Translations under genes and position numbers: made by a program
In this document: positions 17,395 through 24,359 of the stretch, one piece after another
Layout of the letters: each line of letters begins with the position of its first letter
How positions within the stretch are numbered: position 1 is the first letter of the stretch
Notes under the pieces: generated by a model
The model's input: only the letters and a program-made list of their open reading frames with translations
What the model was told of the DNA's origin: nothing
Database searches by the model: none
Source of the DNA: a bacterium
GTDB lineage: Bacteria; UBA10199; 2-02-FULL-44-16; JAAZCA01
Reading direction: 5' to 3'
NCBI GenBank assembly: GCA_041648665.1
Contig: JBAZOP010000026.1
Span: 1-36,878, forward strand
DNA length: 36,878 bases

Positions 17395-19602
17395 ATGAGA
17401 CACACTATCAGACTACTTGCGGCGCTCGCGATTCTGGCGTGTGTCTCATCGCCAGCGCTCGGCGCTGGATGGTACGACGCAAGCTGGCAATACCGGGCGA
17501 AGGTCACGGTCCAAGCCGATCAGGTGGCCGGTGACCTCGCGGACTTCCCGGTCTACGTCGATCTGTCCGGGGTGTCGTGGGCTGGACTCAGGACAAACGC
17601 CAGATCGGACGGAGCCGACATCCTCGTCACTGCGAGCGACGGCACGACGAAGTTAGCGCGTGAACTCGTTTGGTTCACGCCAGCTTCCGGCGGCGAGTTG
17701 TACTTCCGGGCCACGACTATCGCAAACGCCACCGATACCGACTTCTACGTCTACTGGGGTCGGTCGGACGGGGCCGAGGCGAATACACTGACCGGAACGA
17801 GTGGCGTGTGGAATGCGAACTATCTCCTCGTCTACCACATGCAGAGCGGGGCGGGCACGGCCCTTGTCAACTCCAGCCGGGCAGGCACTGGCAAGAATGC
17901 CACCATGTACAGGCTGGCCGGGACTGCGGTGTCCGGGATTGCTGGGAACGCGGTAGCCTTCGACGATTCTACGTACTACAAAACCACTATCGACGCCAAC
18001 GCCAGCACGAGCCTAACTATGAGCGCGTGGGCCAAGCGCACGGCATCGACCAACATAAATCTCACAAACTATCTAGCCGAAATCAGTAATCAGTATTCTA
18101 TGTTTGGGTGGGGCGTAGCCACGCCAGATCCGCAGGCCACGTACTACGAGGCCGGCCCGTCATACCTTGGGTTCGGTCAGAACGTCGGCCTGCCCACCGT
18201 GAACGCGTGGACGAACATGGTGTTTGCAAGGGCAGATACCCTCGTTTCGTACTTCTCGAACGGCGACAGTCTCGGAGTAGTGGATGCAACAAACGGCCGC
18301 AACATTGCCGCTTCTGCTACCTTCACGATTGGTGACAACGGTTCGTCTGGTGGTGTCAGTTGGGAAGGTCACCTTGACGAGTACAGGATATCCGACGTTC
18401 GCCGCAGTGCTGAATGGATCGCAGCGGAGTACGTCAACCTCGTCACGCCGACGACGTTCTATGAAGTAGCAGCGCCCGAGCAGGTGGAGTTTTCCGAACT
18501 GATTCTTCCGGCCACCATCTATGCGGTTGTCGGTAGGGAAATGTCGATCCGCTTCGACCAATTGATCGCGCAGATACCCGCCAACGATCACCTGGTCTAC
18601 TCATGCGCGAGCGACAGCGGGACGTGCGACACCACCGGGTTTTACTTCACCCCGTCAGGGGTCGGAATCTCTACCGTCGCGTTCTCCGTTGAAGACTCGT
18701 ACTACGACACAACGGTGGTAGTGGATACCGTTACCGTTTCCGCGGTTGCTGCGGATGGCGGGACCGGGACGTATGGGGCGCTGTTCGTTGGCGATTCGGT
18801 CATGGCGATGTATCCGCTCGGACAACCAGACTCCACGTACATCCCGAGCTATAACAATCTCTACTTCAGCACAGACGGCGGCGCGGGCCTTCGATTCATT
18901 GGAAGCCAGGGCGCAGATCCAATATTCCACGAGGGCCGAAACGGTAAGGACTGGAACTTCTTTGTCACGGCTGGCGGTGGTGCCAATCCGTTCTGGGACA
19001 CCAGCAGCAGCGCGCTCGATTTCCAGAGCTACGTAGCCGATTCGTCACAGGTTCCTCCAATCGACTTCTGTGTAATCCAGTTGGGCTATAACGACATCTT
19101 CGCGCGTGGCGATCTACTCGGCGCGGCTTCCATCGACACGCTGACCGACCGCATCGACGCCTTCTGCACGGCGCTGTTGTCTGCGGACACGGGATATCCA
19201 GGATGCAAGATCGTATTGGTCCTGCCGTCGTCTGCAAACATAGACACCCTGGCATGGATCGAAGATTACACCGACATGACGAATTGGGAGTTCTACGAAC
19301 AGAACATCGTCATTTACCGCAAGGCGCTGCGCGACCGATACGATGCCGGGGCCTACAACGCGCACGTCTCTGTCTGTGCTGCTGGCGTGTGGGTGGACCG
19401 CGCGAACGACTACCCGGCCACCAACTATCTTCATCCGCTACGGTCAGGTCACATTCACCTAGCCGATGCGATCTACGCGCACTTGAGGGCGCTGATCTCT
19501 TCGTCCTCATCCGGCAACAAGCGCGTGGGGCATTTCGGCATTGGCCCGATTCCACGGGGCACCAGGGTACGCATTGGTCCGGGGCGCGTAGGGCCGCACT
19601 GA
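17395..19602 (+). CDS. Secreted DUF2341/LamG-like/SGNH hydrolase protein
   Basis: A 735-residue multidomain protein. Residues 1-23 are a signal peptide (core IRLLAALAILACVSSPALG). A DUF2341-like domain follows (about 28-130: WQYRAKVTV, DFPVYVDL), then a LamG/concanavalin-like domain (about 140-350: LLVYHMQSG, HLDEYRISDVRRSAEW), an Ig-like stretch (365-455), and an SGNH/GDSL hydrolase (460-700). SGNH blocks are GDS with S468, HEGRNGK near 512-518, GYND with N566, and NYLHP with H680. The residue three before the His is Asn677 where the usual motif has Asp. SGNH enzymes often deacylate polysaccharides, so a role in modifying the host surface is likely. The stop is followed by the lysis genes. 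Confidence 0.85.
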   Translation: MRHTIRLLAALAILACVSSPALGAGWYDASWQYRAKVTVQADQVAGDLADFPVYVDLSGVSWAGLRTNARSDGADILVTASDGTTKLARELVWFTPASGGELYFRATTIANATDTDFYVYWGRSDGAEANTLTGTSGVWNANYLLVYHMQSGAGTALVNSSRAGTGKNATMYRLAGTAVSGIAGNAVAFDDSTYYKTTIDANASTSLTMSAWAKRTASTNINLTNYLAEISNQYSMFGWGVATPDPQATYYEAGPSYLGFGQNVGLPTVNAWTNMVFARADTLVSYFSNGDSLGVVDATNGRNIAASATFTIGDNGSSGGVSWEGHLDEYRISDVRRSAEWIAAEYVNLVTPTTFYEVAAPEQVEFSELILPATIYAVVGREMSIRFDQLIAQIPANDHLVYSCASDSGTCDTTGFYFTPSGVGISTVAFSVEDSYYDTTVVVDTVTVSAVAADGGTGTYGALFVGDSVMAMYPLGQPDSTYIPSYNNLYFSTDGGAGLRFIGSQGADPIFHEGRNGKDWNFFVTAGGGANPFWDTSSSALDFQSYVADSSQVPPIDFCVIQLGYNDIFARGDLLGAASIDTLTDRIDAFCTALLSADTGYPGCKIVLVLPSSANIDTLAWIEDYTDMTNWEFYEQNIVIYRKALRDRYDAGAYNAHVSVCAAGVWVDRANDYPATNYLHPLRSGHIHLADAIYAHLRALISSSSSGNKRVGHFGIGPIPRGTRVRIGPGRVGPH

Positions 19603-19649
19603 CCATGAAACTCGATTCTCTTGACCTCGCACGGTAGAACGGGGACAGC

Positions 19650-19847
19650 ATGAACGCACCGAACGACGGAAGGCCGGGCAACGGGTGGACGCAAGCCGAG
19701 GAATGGGTGAAGCGCGAACTAGATAGGCTTGGCGACGGCCAAGACGAAATCACGAAGCGCATAAACACCCTCATCATGTGGATGTTGGCGCAGACGGCGG
19801 CCATCGTCATTGCGATCTTCTTCGAGCTTCTGCGGAGGCACGCGTGA
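19650..19847 (+). CDS. Small membrane protein, XhlA-like or holin-like
   Basis: A 65-residue protein with a polar, helical N-terminus (WVKRELDRLGDGQDEITKRIN) and one C-terminal membrane segment (TLIMWMLAQTAAIVIAIFFEL) ending in RRHA. This arrangement resembles XhlA-type lysis accessory proteins, which act with a holin. It overlaps the lysozyme by 4 bases (GTGA), so it is likely co-translated with it. Membrane lysis role is inferred from topology and neighbour. Confidence 0.7.
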   Translation: MNAPNDGRPGNGWTQAEEWVKRELDRLGDGQDEITKRINTLIMWMLAQTAAIVIAIFFELLRRHA

Positions 19848-20254
19848 GACTTCACGTACTCAAGGGCGATCTGAACCGGGACGAAGGGTTGAGGCTCAAG
19901 CCGTATCTGTGTACCGCCGGAAAGACCACCATCGGCATCGGGCGGAACCTGGACGATGTTGGGATCACCGAGGCCGAAGCGCTCCATCTGCTGGAGAATG
20001 ATATCGAGCGAGCGGTTGCCGTCTGCCGCCGTCTCTTCCCAACATGGGACGCGCTATCCGACGCGCGGCAGGAAGCCCTGGCGAACATGGCGTTCAACCT
20101 CGGTGAAGCGGGCCTCGGGAAGTTCAAGCAGATGCGCGCCGCTATCGAGGCGGACGACTGGCACACCGCGTCACAGGCGGTGCTTTCCAGCCGGTACGCC
20201 TATCAGGTGGGGGACAGGGCGAAGCGGATCGCCGCCGCGCTACTGAACGGATGA
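19844..20254 (+). CDS. Endolysin, GH24 lysozyme
   Basis: A 136-residue muramidase that cleaves the glycan strands of peptidoglycan to release progeny. The catalytic pattern E-x8-C-x5-T is seen as E14, C23 and T29 (RDEGLRLKPYLC then TAGKTTIG), as in the T4/P21 lysozyme family, where Cys may stand in for Asp. The rest (GIGRNLDD, ALANMAFNLGEAGLGKF) fits the family. There is no signal peptide or SAR segment, so a holin is needed for access. GTG 19844 is chosen because of its GTGA overlap with the previous gene; the longer frame upstream is a shadow. Confidence 0.93.
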   Translation: MRLHVLKGDLNRDEGLRLKPYLCTAGKTTIGIGRNLDDVGITEAEALHLLENDIERAVAVCRRLFPTWDALSDARQEALANMAFNLGEAGLGKFKQMRAAIEADDWHTASQAVLSSRYAYQVGDRAKRIAAALLNG

Positions 20255-20272
20255 CAAACAGGGGAGATTGAG

Positions 20273-20494
20273 ATGAGCAAACCGCACTGCTGTCCTGTGT
20301 GTGGCGGGTCCGGTAGCGTACCAACGCAACCGAATGAATGGCCGTCAACCACAACCGGCGGCCAAATGGAAAAGACGTGTCACGCGTGCAACGGGGCCGG
20401 GGTTCTATGGGAACCGGACCCCGTAATACCGCCATTCACTATAACGTGGTCCGTACCTGGCCCCATCCCATATCACGGGACATGGCGGGCATGA
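20273..20494 (+). CDS. DnaJ-type zinc-ribbon microprotein
   Basis: A 73-residue protein with two CxxCxGxG-type motifs: CPVCGGSG (C7, C10) and CHACNGAG (C36, C39). This pair is the signature of DnaJ-like zinc fingers, so one zinc ion is probably bound by four cysteines. The rest is Pro/Thr-rich. The gene has a GGGGAG ribosome-binding site and follows the lysozyme. The role is unknown; related zinc microproteins occur at 25049 and 32663. Confidence 0.75.
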   Translation: MSKPHCCPVCGGSGSVPTQPNEWPSTTTGGQMEKTCHACNGAGVLWEPDPVIPPFTITWSVPGPIPYHGTWRA

Positions 20495-20592
20495 AGTTCC
20501 GCGCGGGCGCTGTGTGGCATGGCCGTGGTGAGGGCTTCACCCCCTGCCGCTCATCTGACGAAGATCCTGCCCCTCGCCCGCGCATTTACTGA
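20491..20592 (+). CDS. Very small hypothetical protein
   Basis: A 33-residue reading frame opened by an ATGA overlap with the previous gene. It begins MKFRAGAVWHGRGEG and ends in a Pro/Arg-rich tail. There is no recognisable domain. The overlap style matches the neighbours, which is the main reason for including it; it may be spurious. Confidence 0.35.
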   Translation: MKFRAGAVWHGRGEGFTPCRSSDEDPAPRPRIY

Positions 20593-20604
20593 AAGGGGGA
20601 GACG

Positions 20605-21285
20605 ATGCTGACCGGACTCAAGGCTCTAGTAGCATCATGGATCGGCGGGGACGCTGGCAAATGGTGGCACGAGCAGGAGCTTGACGCCTACCCACTGTTC
20701 AAGCCCTGCGACGTGGGGTTCTCGAGATACCACGGAACCATCGGCACGCTAATCGCGTTCTTCAGCGGTCGCGGGTGGAGTCACCAATTCACCTGTCTGG
20801 GCGCTGGCGAGATTGCCGAGGCCGTGAGTCCCAAGGGTCGGATCACCGGGCTCTATGTCTACATGGACCGAAAGCACTCGATTGAGGTATGGCGGTTTCC
20901 CGACAACGTGGTGACGCCGCACTACAAGAGCCTGCTAGTCGGCCATGCGCGCGGGGTTGTCGGCAGGCCCTACGATTACACCAACATCGCCCGGCACCTC
21001 GTCGATTCTGTCTGCAATTTCCTCTTCGGCATGCGCCCGCTCGCGCAGTACGTCAAGGACGCGGACGGCGCCGGGAAGAACGTCTGCTCCGAATGGTGGG
21101 GGTGGGTTTGGTTCTTCGTTACGGGGTTGCCGTTCAACCCCGGCCCGCGTTCATCAAAACTCCCCCACGTCAAGCAGGGCCAGGAAACTCCCGCCCAAAA
21201 CTACGGGCGCACCATCGAAATGGGCGCGGTCAAGGTCTTCGAGATGCGGCGCGGGAAGATCGTCTACATCGCGGAGGACTTCTAA
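20605..21285 (+). CDS. YiiX/NlpC-P60-like permuted papain-fold hydrolase
   Basis: A 226-residue protein with the layout of the permuted NlpC/P60 (YiiX/YaeF, DUF830) group: His in GWSHQF (H60), then GLYVYMD and VGRPYDYTNI (D124), then Cys in NVCSEWW (C161). In this fold the catalytic His precedes the Cys, which agrees. Such enzymes cleave peptide or amide bonds in the cell wall or act on lipids. Set between lysozyme and holin, an accessory cell-wall amidase or peptidase role is plausible. ATG 20605 has a strong GAAAGGGGGAGACG-type site. No signal peptide is clear. Confidence 0.7.
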   Translation: MLTGLKALVASWIGGDAGKWWHEQELDAYPLFKPCDVGFSRYHGTIGTLIAFFSGRGWSHQFTCLGAGEIAEAVSPKGRITGLYVYMDRKHSIEVWRFPDNVVTPHYKSLLVGHARGVVGRPYDYTNIARHLVDSVCNFLFGMRPLAQYVKDADGAGKNVCSEWWGWVWFFVTGLPFNPGPRSSKLPHVKQGQETPAQNYGRTIEMGAVKVFEMRRGKIVYIAEDF

Positions 21286-21398
21286 TGGGATGGTGGAAAC
21301 GCATCACGCTCAAGGGAGCGATCAAAGCCATCGTGGACTACATCATCAGCAGGGTCTCCTCGGGCAAGGGACGGATTCCACCGAATCTGTCACGCTAG
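21285..21398 (+). CDS. Small basic amphipathic protein
   Basis: A 37-residue protein with start ATG 21285 sharing one base with the previous stop (TAATG). It has a basic amphipathic N-terminal helix (WWKRITLKGAIKAIVDYIIS) and a Lys/Gly/Pro tail. It could lie on the membrane surface, in keeping with its place between the hydrolase and the holin candidate. No family is recognised. Confidence 0.45.
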   Translation: MGWWKRITLKGAIKAIVDYIISRVSSGKGRIPPNLSR

Positions 21399-21410
21399 AA
21401 AGGACAGATC

Positions 21411-21734
21411 ATGGACCTGCAGCAGATCATGGAGCAGCTCCGCTCCCTCGGCATCTCCGTCAACCCGGCGCTCGCCCTGGTTGTCGGCCTCATCGTGGCG
21501 TGGGTGCGCAACCGGACCACGATGGGGGATGCGAACGCCCCGGCCCGGCAGCGCACCGTCATCCTGACGCTCGCGCTCGCCTTCGTCATGGTCGCGCTAC
21601 TCGACCTGGCCGTGCGCGGCAACACGATCACTTGGGACGTACAGGTGACGGCCGGTGTCATCGCCTCGTGGCTGGCGACAGCGGCGCTCGCAGCCGGCGG
21701 GCGCTCGCTCATCAAGGGCGGGGCCGGCAAGTAG
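21411..21734 (+). CDS. Three-TM holin candidate
   Basis: A 107-residue membrane protein with three predicted segments: about 19-33 (PALALVVGLIVAWV), 50-68 (VILTLALAFVMVALLDLAV) and 79-97 (VTAGVIASWLATAALAAGG), then a basic tail GRSLIKGGAGK. The size, three segments and charged C-terminus fit a class I holin that makes the timed membrane lesion for the lysozyme. It has an AAAGGACAG-type site before ATG 21411. With the 65-residue protein at 19650 there are two candidate membrane lysis proteins. Confidence 0.7.
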   Translation: MDLQQIMEQLRSLGISVNPALALVVGLIVAWVRNRTTMGDANAPARQRTVILTLALAFVMVALLDLAVRGNTITWDVQVTAGVIASWLATAALAAGGRSLIKGGAGK

Positions 21735-21739
21735 GCCGA

Positions 21740-21758
21740 TTGTCAACCCGATTGACAA
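21740..21758 (+). promoter_or_regulatory. TTGTCAA/TTGACAA hairpin between holin and HTH gene
   Basis: TTGTCAA (21740-21746) and TTGACAA (21752-21758) form a perfect 7-bp stem with a 5-base loop just after the holin stop. No T-run follows, so it is not a typical terminator. TTGACA inside it is a perfect -35, but there is no -10 at the right distance. The same TTGAC/GTCAA half-sites occur in the inverted repeat at 24029-24060, so a shared operator is possible. Confidence 0.4.
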
Positions 21759-21779
21759 CTCGCAACGGAAGGGGGAACC

Positions 21780-22094
21780 GTGAGCAACCGTAGGCAGTTA
21801 GCCGCAAGTGCCGACACTAAGAACGCGCAAGGGGACGGAAAGCGGGCCGATCCGCAATCCCTCGCACGCGCGGCGGTGGGCGACTACAAGCCGCCCCGCA
21901 AACCGTGCTACTCATGCAACCTTCCACCCGATGCTGCAGCCTGCCTTGCCGAGTTCGTGACGCTCAAGCTGGCCGGGCAGACCGTGCCGGTTCCGCTCAT
22001 TTACCGGGTGCTGAAAGCCAACTATGGATTCAGTGAGACGGAATCGGCGCTACGCAATCACCTGAAAGACCACGTTCAAGGCTGGCGCGCGTGA
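21780..22094 (+). CDS. HTH-like small protein with Cys pair
   Basis: A 104-residue protein starting at GTG 21780 after a GGAAGGGGGAAC site. The N-terminus is disordered and basic, then CYSCNLP (a Cys pair), a helical body and a C-terminal segment SETESALRNHLKDHVQGW. This pattern, a Cys pair and a resolvase-like HTH ending in ESAL..H...H, is seen in small phage proteins linked to phosphoesterase genes and sometimes called terminase-small-like. DNA binding is inferred. It overlaps the phosphoesterase by 4 bases. Confidence 0.55.
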   Translation: MSNRRQLAASADTKNAQGDGKRADPQSLARAAVGDYKPPRKPCYSCNLPPDAAACLAEFVTLKLAGQTVPVPLIYRVLKANYGFSETESALRNHLKDHVQGWRA

Positions 22095-23044
22095 CCGACC
22101 CGAAAGTGGTGGCGCGGGCGGCGGTGGATGACTGGACGGCCAAGCTCAAGTCCCCCGCGCTCACCTTCCCCCATCTTCCCGATCGGGATTTGCCGACACC
22201 TCGACTACTCGACATCATGGAAGAGGCGCAAGGCCAGCGGGAAGAGGCGTCCGAGGCGCGGCGAATCATCCCGATTGGGATTAGCGTGCCAGGCCCGGTC
22301 GGTATCCACGTCTTCGGCGACCCCCACATCGACGATCCCGACTGTGACATCCGGCAACTGCGCACGGACGTAGCGCTAGTCCGGCGCACCGAGGGCCTCT
22401 ACGCGCTCTGCATTGGGGATGATCGCAACAACTGGACGGGTCGGCTCGGGGCGCTGTACGCGAATCAGGATATCAGCGCCCGCAACGCGCGGCGTTTGGT
22501 GGAGTGGTTTGTCCGCTCCCTGGCCGGCCGATGGATCGCGCACATCGGCGGCAACCACGACGTTTGGAGCGGCGCGGATGATCCGCTGGAATGGCTCGCG
22601 CGCCAAGCCGGGTCCGCCTATGAGCCTTGGGAGGCGCGGCTGGAACTGTCCTTCCCTGAAGGACACCCCGTTCGCCTCTTCGCCGCGCACCGCTGGCCGG
22701 GGCACTCCATGTGGAATACCGCGCACGGCGTCCTGCGGGCGGCGATGATGGGCCTCGATGATGACGTGATCCTTGGCGGACATACCCATGTGAGCGGTCG
22801 AGCGATCACCCGCAACCCGCACAACGGCAGGATCACCCATTGCGTCCAGGTCGCATCGTATAAGGGGCGCGACGATTTCGCCCGCAAGATCGGGGCGCGG
22901 GATAACCACGTCTCTTGCAGCGCGTCCATCGTCATCGACCCGGAGAACGCGGCGCCCGATGCCCGGATCACGGTACTAGACAACGCCGCCGAGGCCGCCG
23001 AGTACCTCGCCTGGAAGCGCGCCCGGTGGAGGCGGCGGAGGTGA
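22091..23044 (+). CDS. Calcineurin-like metallophosphoesterase
   Basis: A 317-residue dimetal phosphoesterase. Motifs are in the family order: D77-x-H79 (FGDPHIDD), GD at 109-110, GGNHD at 153-157, H200 and H205 in the segment HRWPGHS, and GGHTHV at 229-234. The N-terminal 65 residues are an extra helical region. The substrate is unknown; the family includes Mre11/SbcD-like nucleases and smaller phosphodiesterases. An ATPase of the SbcC/RecF type is encoded at 25246, but it is not adjacent. The gene overlaps both neighbours by 4 bases (GTGA), so it forms a unit with the HTH and ClpP-like genes. Confidence 0.88.
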   Translation: MTDPKVVARAAVDDWTAKLKSPALTFPHLPDRDLPTPRLLDIMEEAQGQREEASEARRIIPIGISVPGPVGIHVFGDPHIDDPDCDIRQLRTDVALVRRTEGLYALCIGDDRNNWTGRLGALYANQDISARNARRLVEWFVRSLAGRWIAHIGGNHDVWSGADDPLEWLARQAGSAYEPWEARLELSFPEGHPVRLFAAHRWPGHSMWNTAHGVLRAAMMGLDDDVILGGHTHVSGRAITRNPHNGRITHCVQVASYKGRDDFARKIGARDNHVSCSASIVIDPENAAPDARITVLDNAAEAAEYLAWKRARWRRRR

Positions 23045-23601
23045 GTCAGCTTCGCCGGGATGATGTTGACCGGCTCTTTGACTACGGGGTGCATATCCCG
23101 ACCCGCACCCTTTGGATGGGTACGGAGACCGATGAGTTCATGGCCGAATCCTTCCTCAAGGGGCTTGCCGTGCTGGACGCTACCAGCGCCGATCCGATCA
23201 CCGTCATCATGAACAACATCGGCGGGGATGAGTACCACGGCATGGCGATCTATGACGCCATCGCTACGTCTAAGTCCTACGTCACAATCAAGGCGTTCGG
23301 CCACGCCATGAGCATGGGGAGCTGGATTCTCCAGGCGGCAGACGAACGGCTCATGGCCCCCAACGCCACGATGATGCTGCACTACGGAACCTGGAACGCG
23401 AGCGGGCCGGTGACCGAGGTGCGAGTCTACGCCGCCGAGATGGAACGGATCAACAAGCTCATGGAGTCGGCCTACTTCCCGAGAATACGGGCGGCGAAAC
23501 CCCGATTCACGCTCAAGCAGCTCCAGGCGATGCTGGAAAGGGACACGTTCCTGACTGCTGCCGAGTCTGTGGCGATGGGGCTGGCCGACCGGGTTCTCTA
23601 A
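23041..23601 (+). CDS. ClpP-like serine protease
   Basis: A 186-residue ClpP-fold protease with all catalytic residues present: Ser91 in GHAMSMGS, His114 in TMMLHYG and Asp168 in ERDTFL. The oxyanion segment NNIGGDEY (about 58-65) also fits. In phages this fold is often the head maturation protease, encoded next to the scaffold or capsid; here it lies about 17 kb from the capsid gene in the + direction, in a unit with the phosphoesterase. It might process the scaffold, or act on another target. GTG 23041 is chosen for the GTGA overlap. Confidence 0.88.
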   Translation: MSQLRRDDVDRLFDYGVHIPTRTLWMGTETDEFMAESFLKGLAVLDATSADPITVIMNNIGGDEYHGMAIYDAIATSKSYVTIKAFGHAMSMGSWILQAADERLMAPNATMMLHYGTWNASGPVTEVRVYAAEMERINKLMESAYFPRIRAAKPRFTLKQLQAMLERDTFLTAAESVAMGLADRVL

Positions 23602-23616
23602 CTAACCCGCACGGCT

Positions 23617-23657
23617 TCCGATTTGGGCGACATTTCGCCCCCATGTCAGGAATCGGA
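23617..23657. repeat. Nested inverted repeats after the ClpP gene
   Basis: The outer arms TCCGATT (23617-23623) and AATCGGA (23651-23657) are perfect, and inside lies GGGCGA (23625-23630) with TCGCCC (23635-23640) around a CATT loop. A stem-loop in RNA is likely. It may end the late transcript after the ClpP-like gene, though there is no T-run. Confidence 0.5.
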
Positions 23658-23712
23658 CCGGGCGGGGATCTGCGCTCCTAGAGCCCCGCAGGAAGTCGGA
23701 TGCCGGGGTCCG

Positions 23713-23741
23713 GTTTACAATGACTGCCCAGAAAGTTTACA
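23713..23741. repeat. GTTTACA direct repeat, two copies
   Basis: GTTTACA occurs at 23713-23719 and 23735-23741, 22 bp apart (about two helical turns), each followed by a similar context (ATGACTG and GTCGGG). The spacing suits cooperative protein binding. Confidence 0.4.
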
Positions 23742-23799
23742 GTCGGGCGCGCGGTCGATTTCTACGTGGATGAGCGATCCCCGGCCCGGACCAATCCAT

Positions 23800-23811
23800 C
23801 TTAGTACTAAG
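23800..23811. promoter_or_regulatory. 12-bp palindrome CTTAGTACTAAG
   Basis: A perfect 12-bp palindrome in the intergenic region. It is AT-rich compared with its surroundings and has the size of an operator for a dimeric HTH protein such as the one encoded at 24135. There is no direct evidence of binding. Confidence 0.45.
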
Positions 23812-23962
23812 TGGGGCTCGTGGCTTGTGGGGCTTCTCTCGCACTCACAGCGGCATTGTGGCGGTCGTCTCTGTCTAGATTCTGGGCAGTTAGCCCGGTG
23901 ATAACAAAACCGGCCCGATCATGATGCGGCACGGCGTTCACCGGGTTGTTACCAGCGGAGAC

Positions 23963-24021
23963 TCCCGGACCCTCCCGGAGCATCCCGGAGGTATCCGTTA
24001 CCCCTCCGTTACAAGTCCGGG
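23963..24021. repeat. Iteron-like array: TCCCGGA x3 and TCCGTTAC x2
   Basis: TCCCGGA begins at 23963, 23973 and 23983 (exactly 10 bp apart), so all three face the same side of the helix. TCCGTTAC begins at 23994 and 24005 (11 bp apart). TCCGGG at 24016-24021 is the inverted CCCGGA half-site. Such phased arrays bind replication initiators or repressors. Confidence 0.6.
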
Positions 24022-24028
24022 CACGGAT

Positions 24029-24068
24029 CTTGACTCCAAGACTCGATCACGCCAGTCAAGTATCCACA
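24029..24068. promoter_or_regulatory. Inverted repeat and DnaA-box-like site upstream of the HTH gene
   Basis: CTTGACT (24029-24035) and AGTCAAG (24054-24060) form a perfect 7-bp inverted repeat with an 18-base gap. GTATCCACA (24060-24068) matches the DnaA box TTATCCACA at 8 of 9 positions. No clear -10 follows the TTGACT. Confidence 0.45.
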
Positions 24069-24134
24069 GAAGCGATTTGCGTTGTTACGAAAATAGCGCT
24101 TTACCTTGTCCGACATTTGGCCGAAGATACCCAC

Positions 24135-24359
24135 ATGAACGCAACGGCACGACGCCTCGCACGAATCGCCAAGCGGCACGAAACCGAGTCCGACACCGCG
24201 CTCGCGGCCCTCTGCCGCGTCACGGCTAGAACCCTCGCCCGCTGGCGTGCTGGAACGTCGCGCCCTTCACCGCTCGCAATCGGGCGGCTTGCAGAGTTGG
24301 ACGCCACACCGTCGCAAGACACCGTGGCAATCCCGGACGGCGGGCGCGGGCGCGCATGA
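24135..24359 (+). CDS. Small helix-turn-helix regulator (Cro/XRE-like)
   Basis: A 74-residue protein directly after the repeat array. The segment ALAALCRVTARTLARWRAG (about residues 22-40) has the layout of an XRE-type helix-turn-helix, followed by a third helix (LAIGRLAELD) and a disordered tail. It probably binds one or more of the upstream repeats and controls the rightward genes. ATG 24135 is used because no upstream start gives domain sequence, though its ribosome-binding site is weak. Confidence 0.65.
   Translation: MNATARRLARIAKRHETESDTALAALCRVTARTLARWRAGTSRPSPLAIGRLAELDATPSQDTVAIPDGGRGRA

Larger units (their letters stand above)
23602..24134. promoter_or_regulatory. 533-base intergenic region with ordered repeats
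   Basis: No convincing gene is present here; a 92-codon frame at 23623-23901 lacks domain character. The region holds nested inverted repeats near 23617-23657, GTTTACA twice, 22 bp apart (23713, 23735), a 12-bp palindrome (23800-23811), three TCCCGGA at 10-bp spacing with an inverted copy, two TCCGTTAC at 11-bp spacing, a 7-bp inverted repeat at 24029-24060 and a DnaA-box-like GTATCCACA. This is the largest non-coding stretch and probably an operator array, origin or both. Confidence 0.7.

Noticed and set aside
23623..23901. 92-codon frame in the intergenic region
   Set aside because: Cys/Pro/Ser/Arg mixture without motif, no overlap with a neighbour, and the DNA is better explained by repeats and palindromes.
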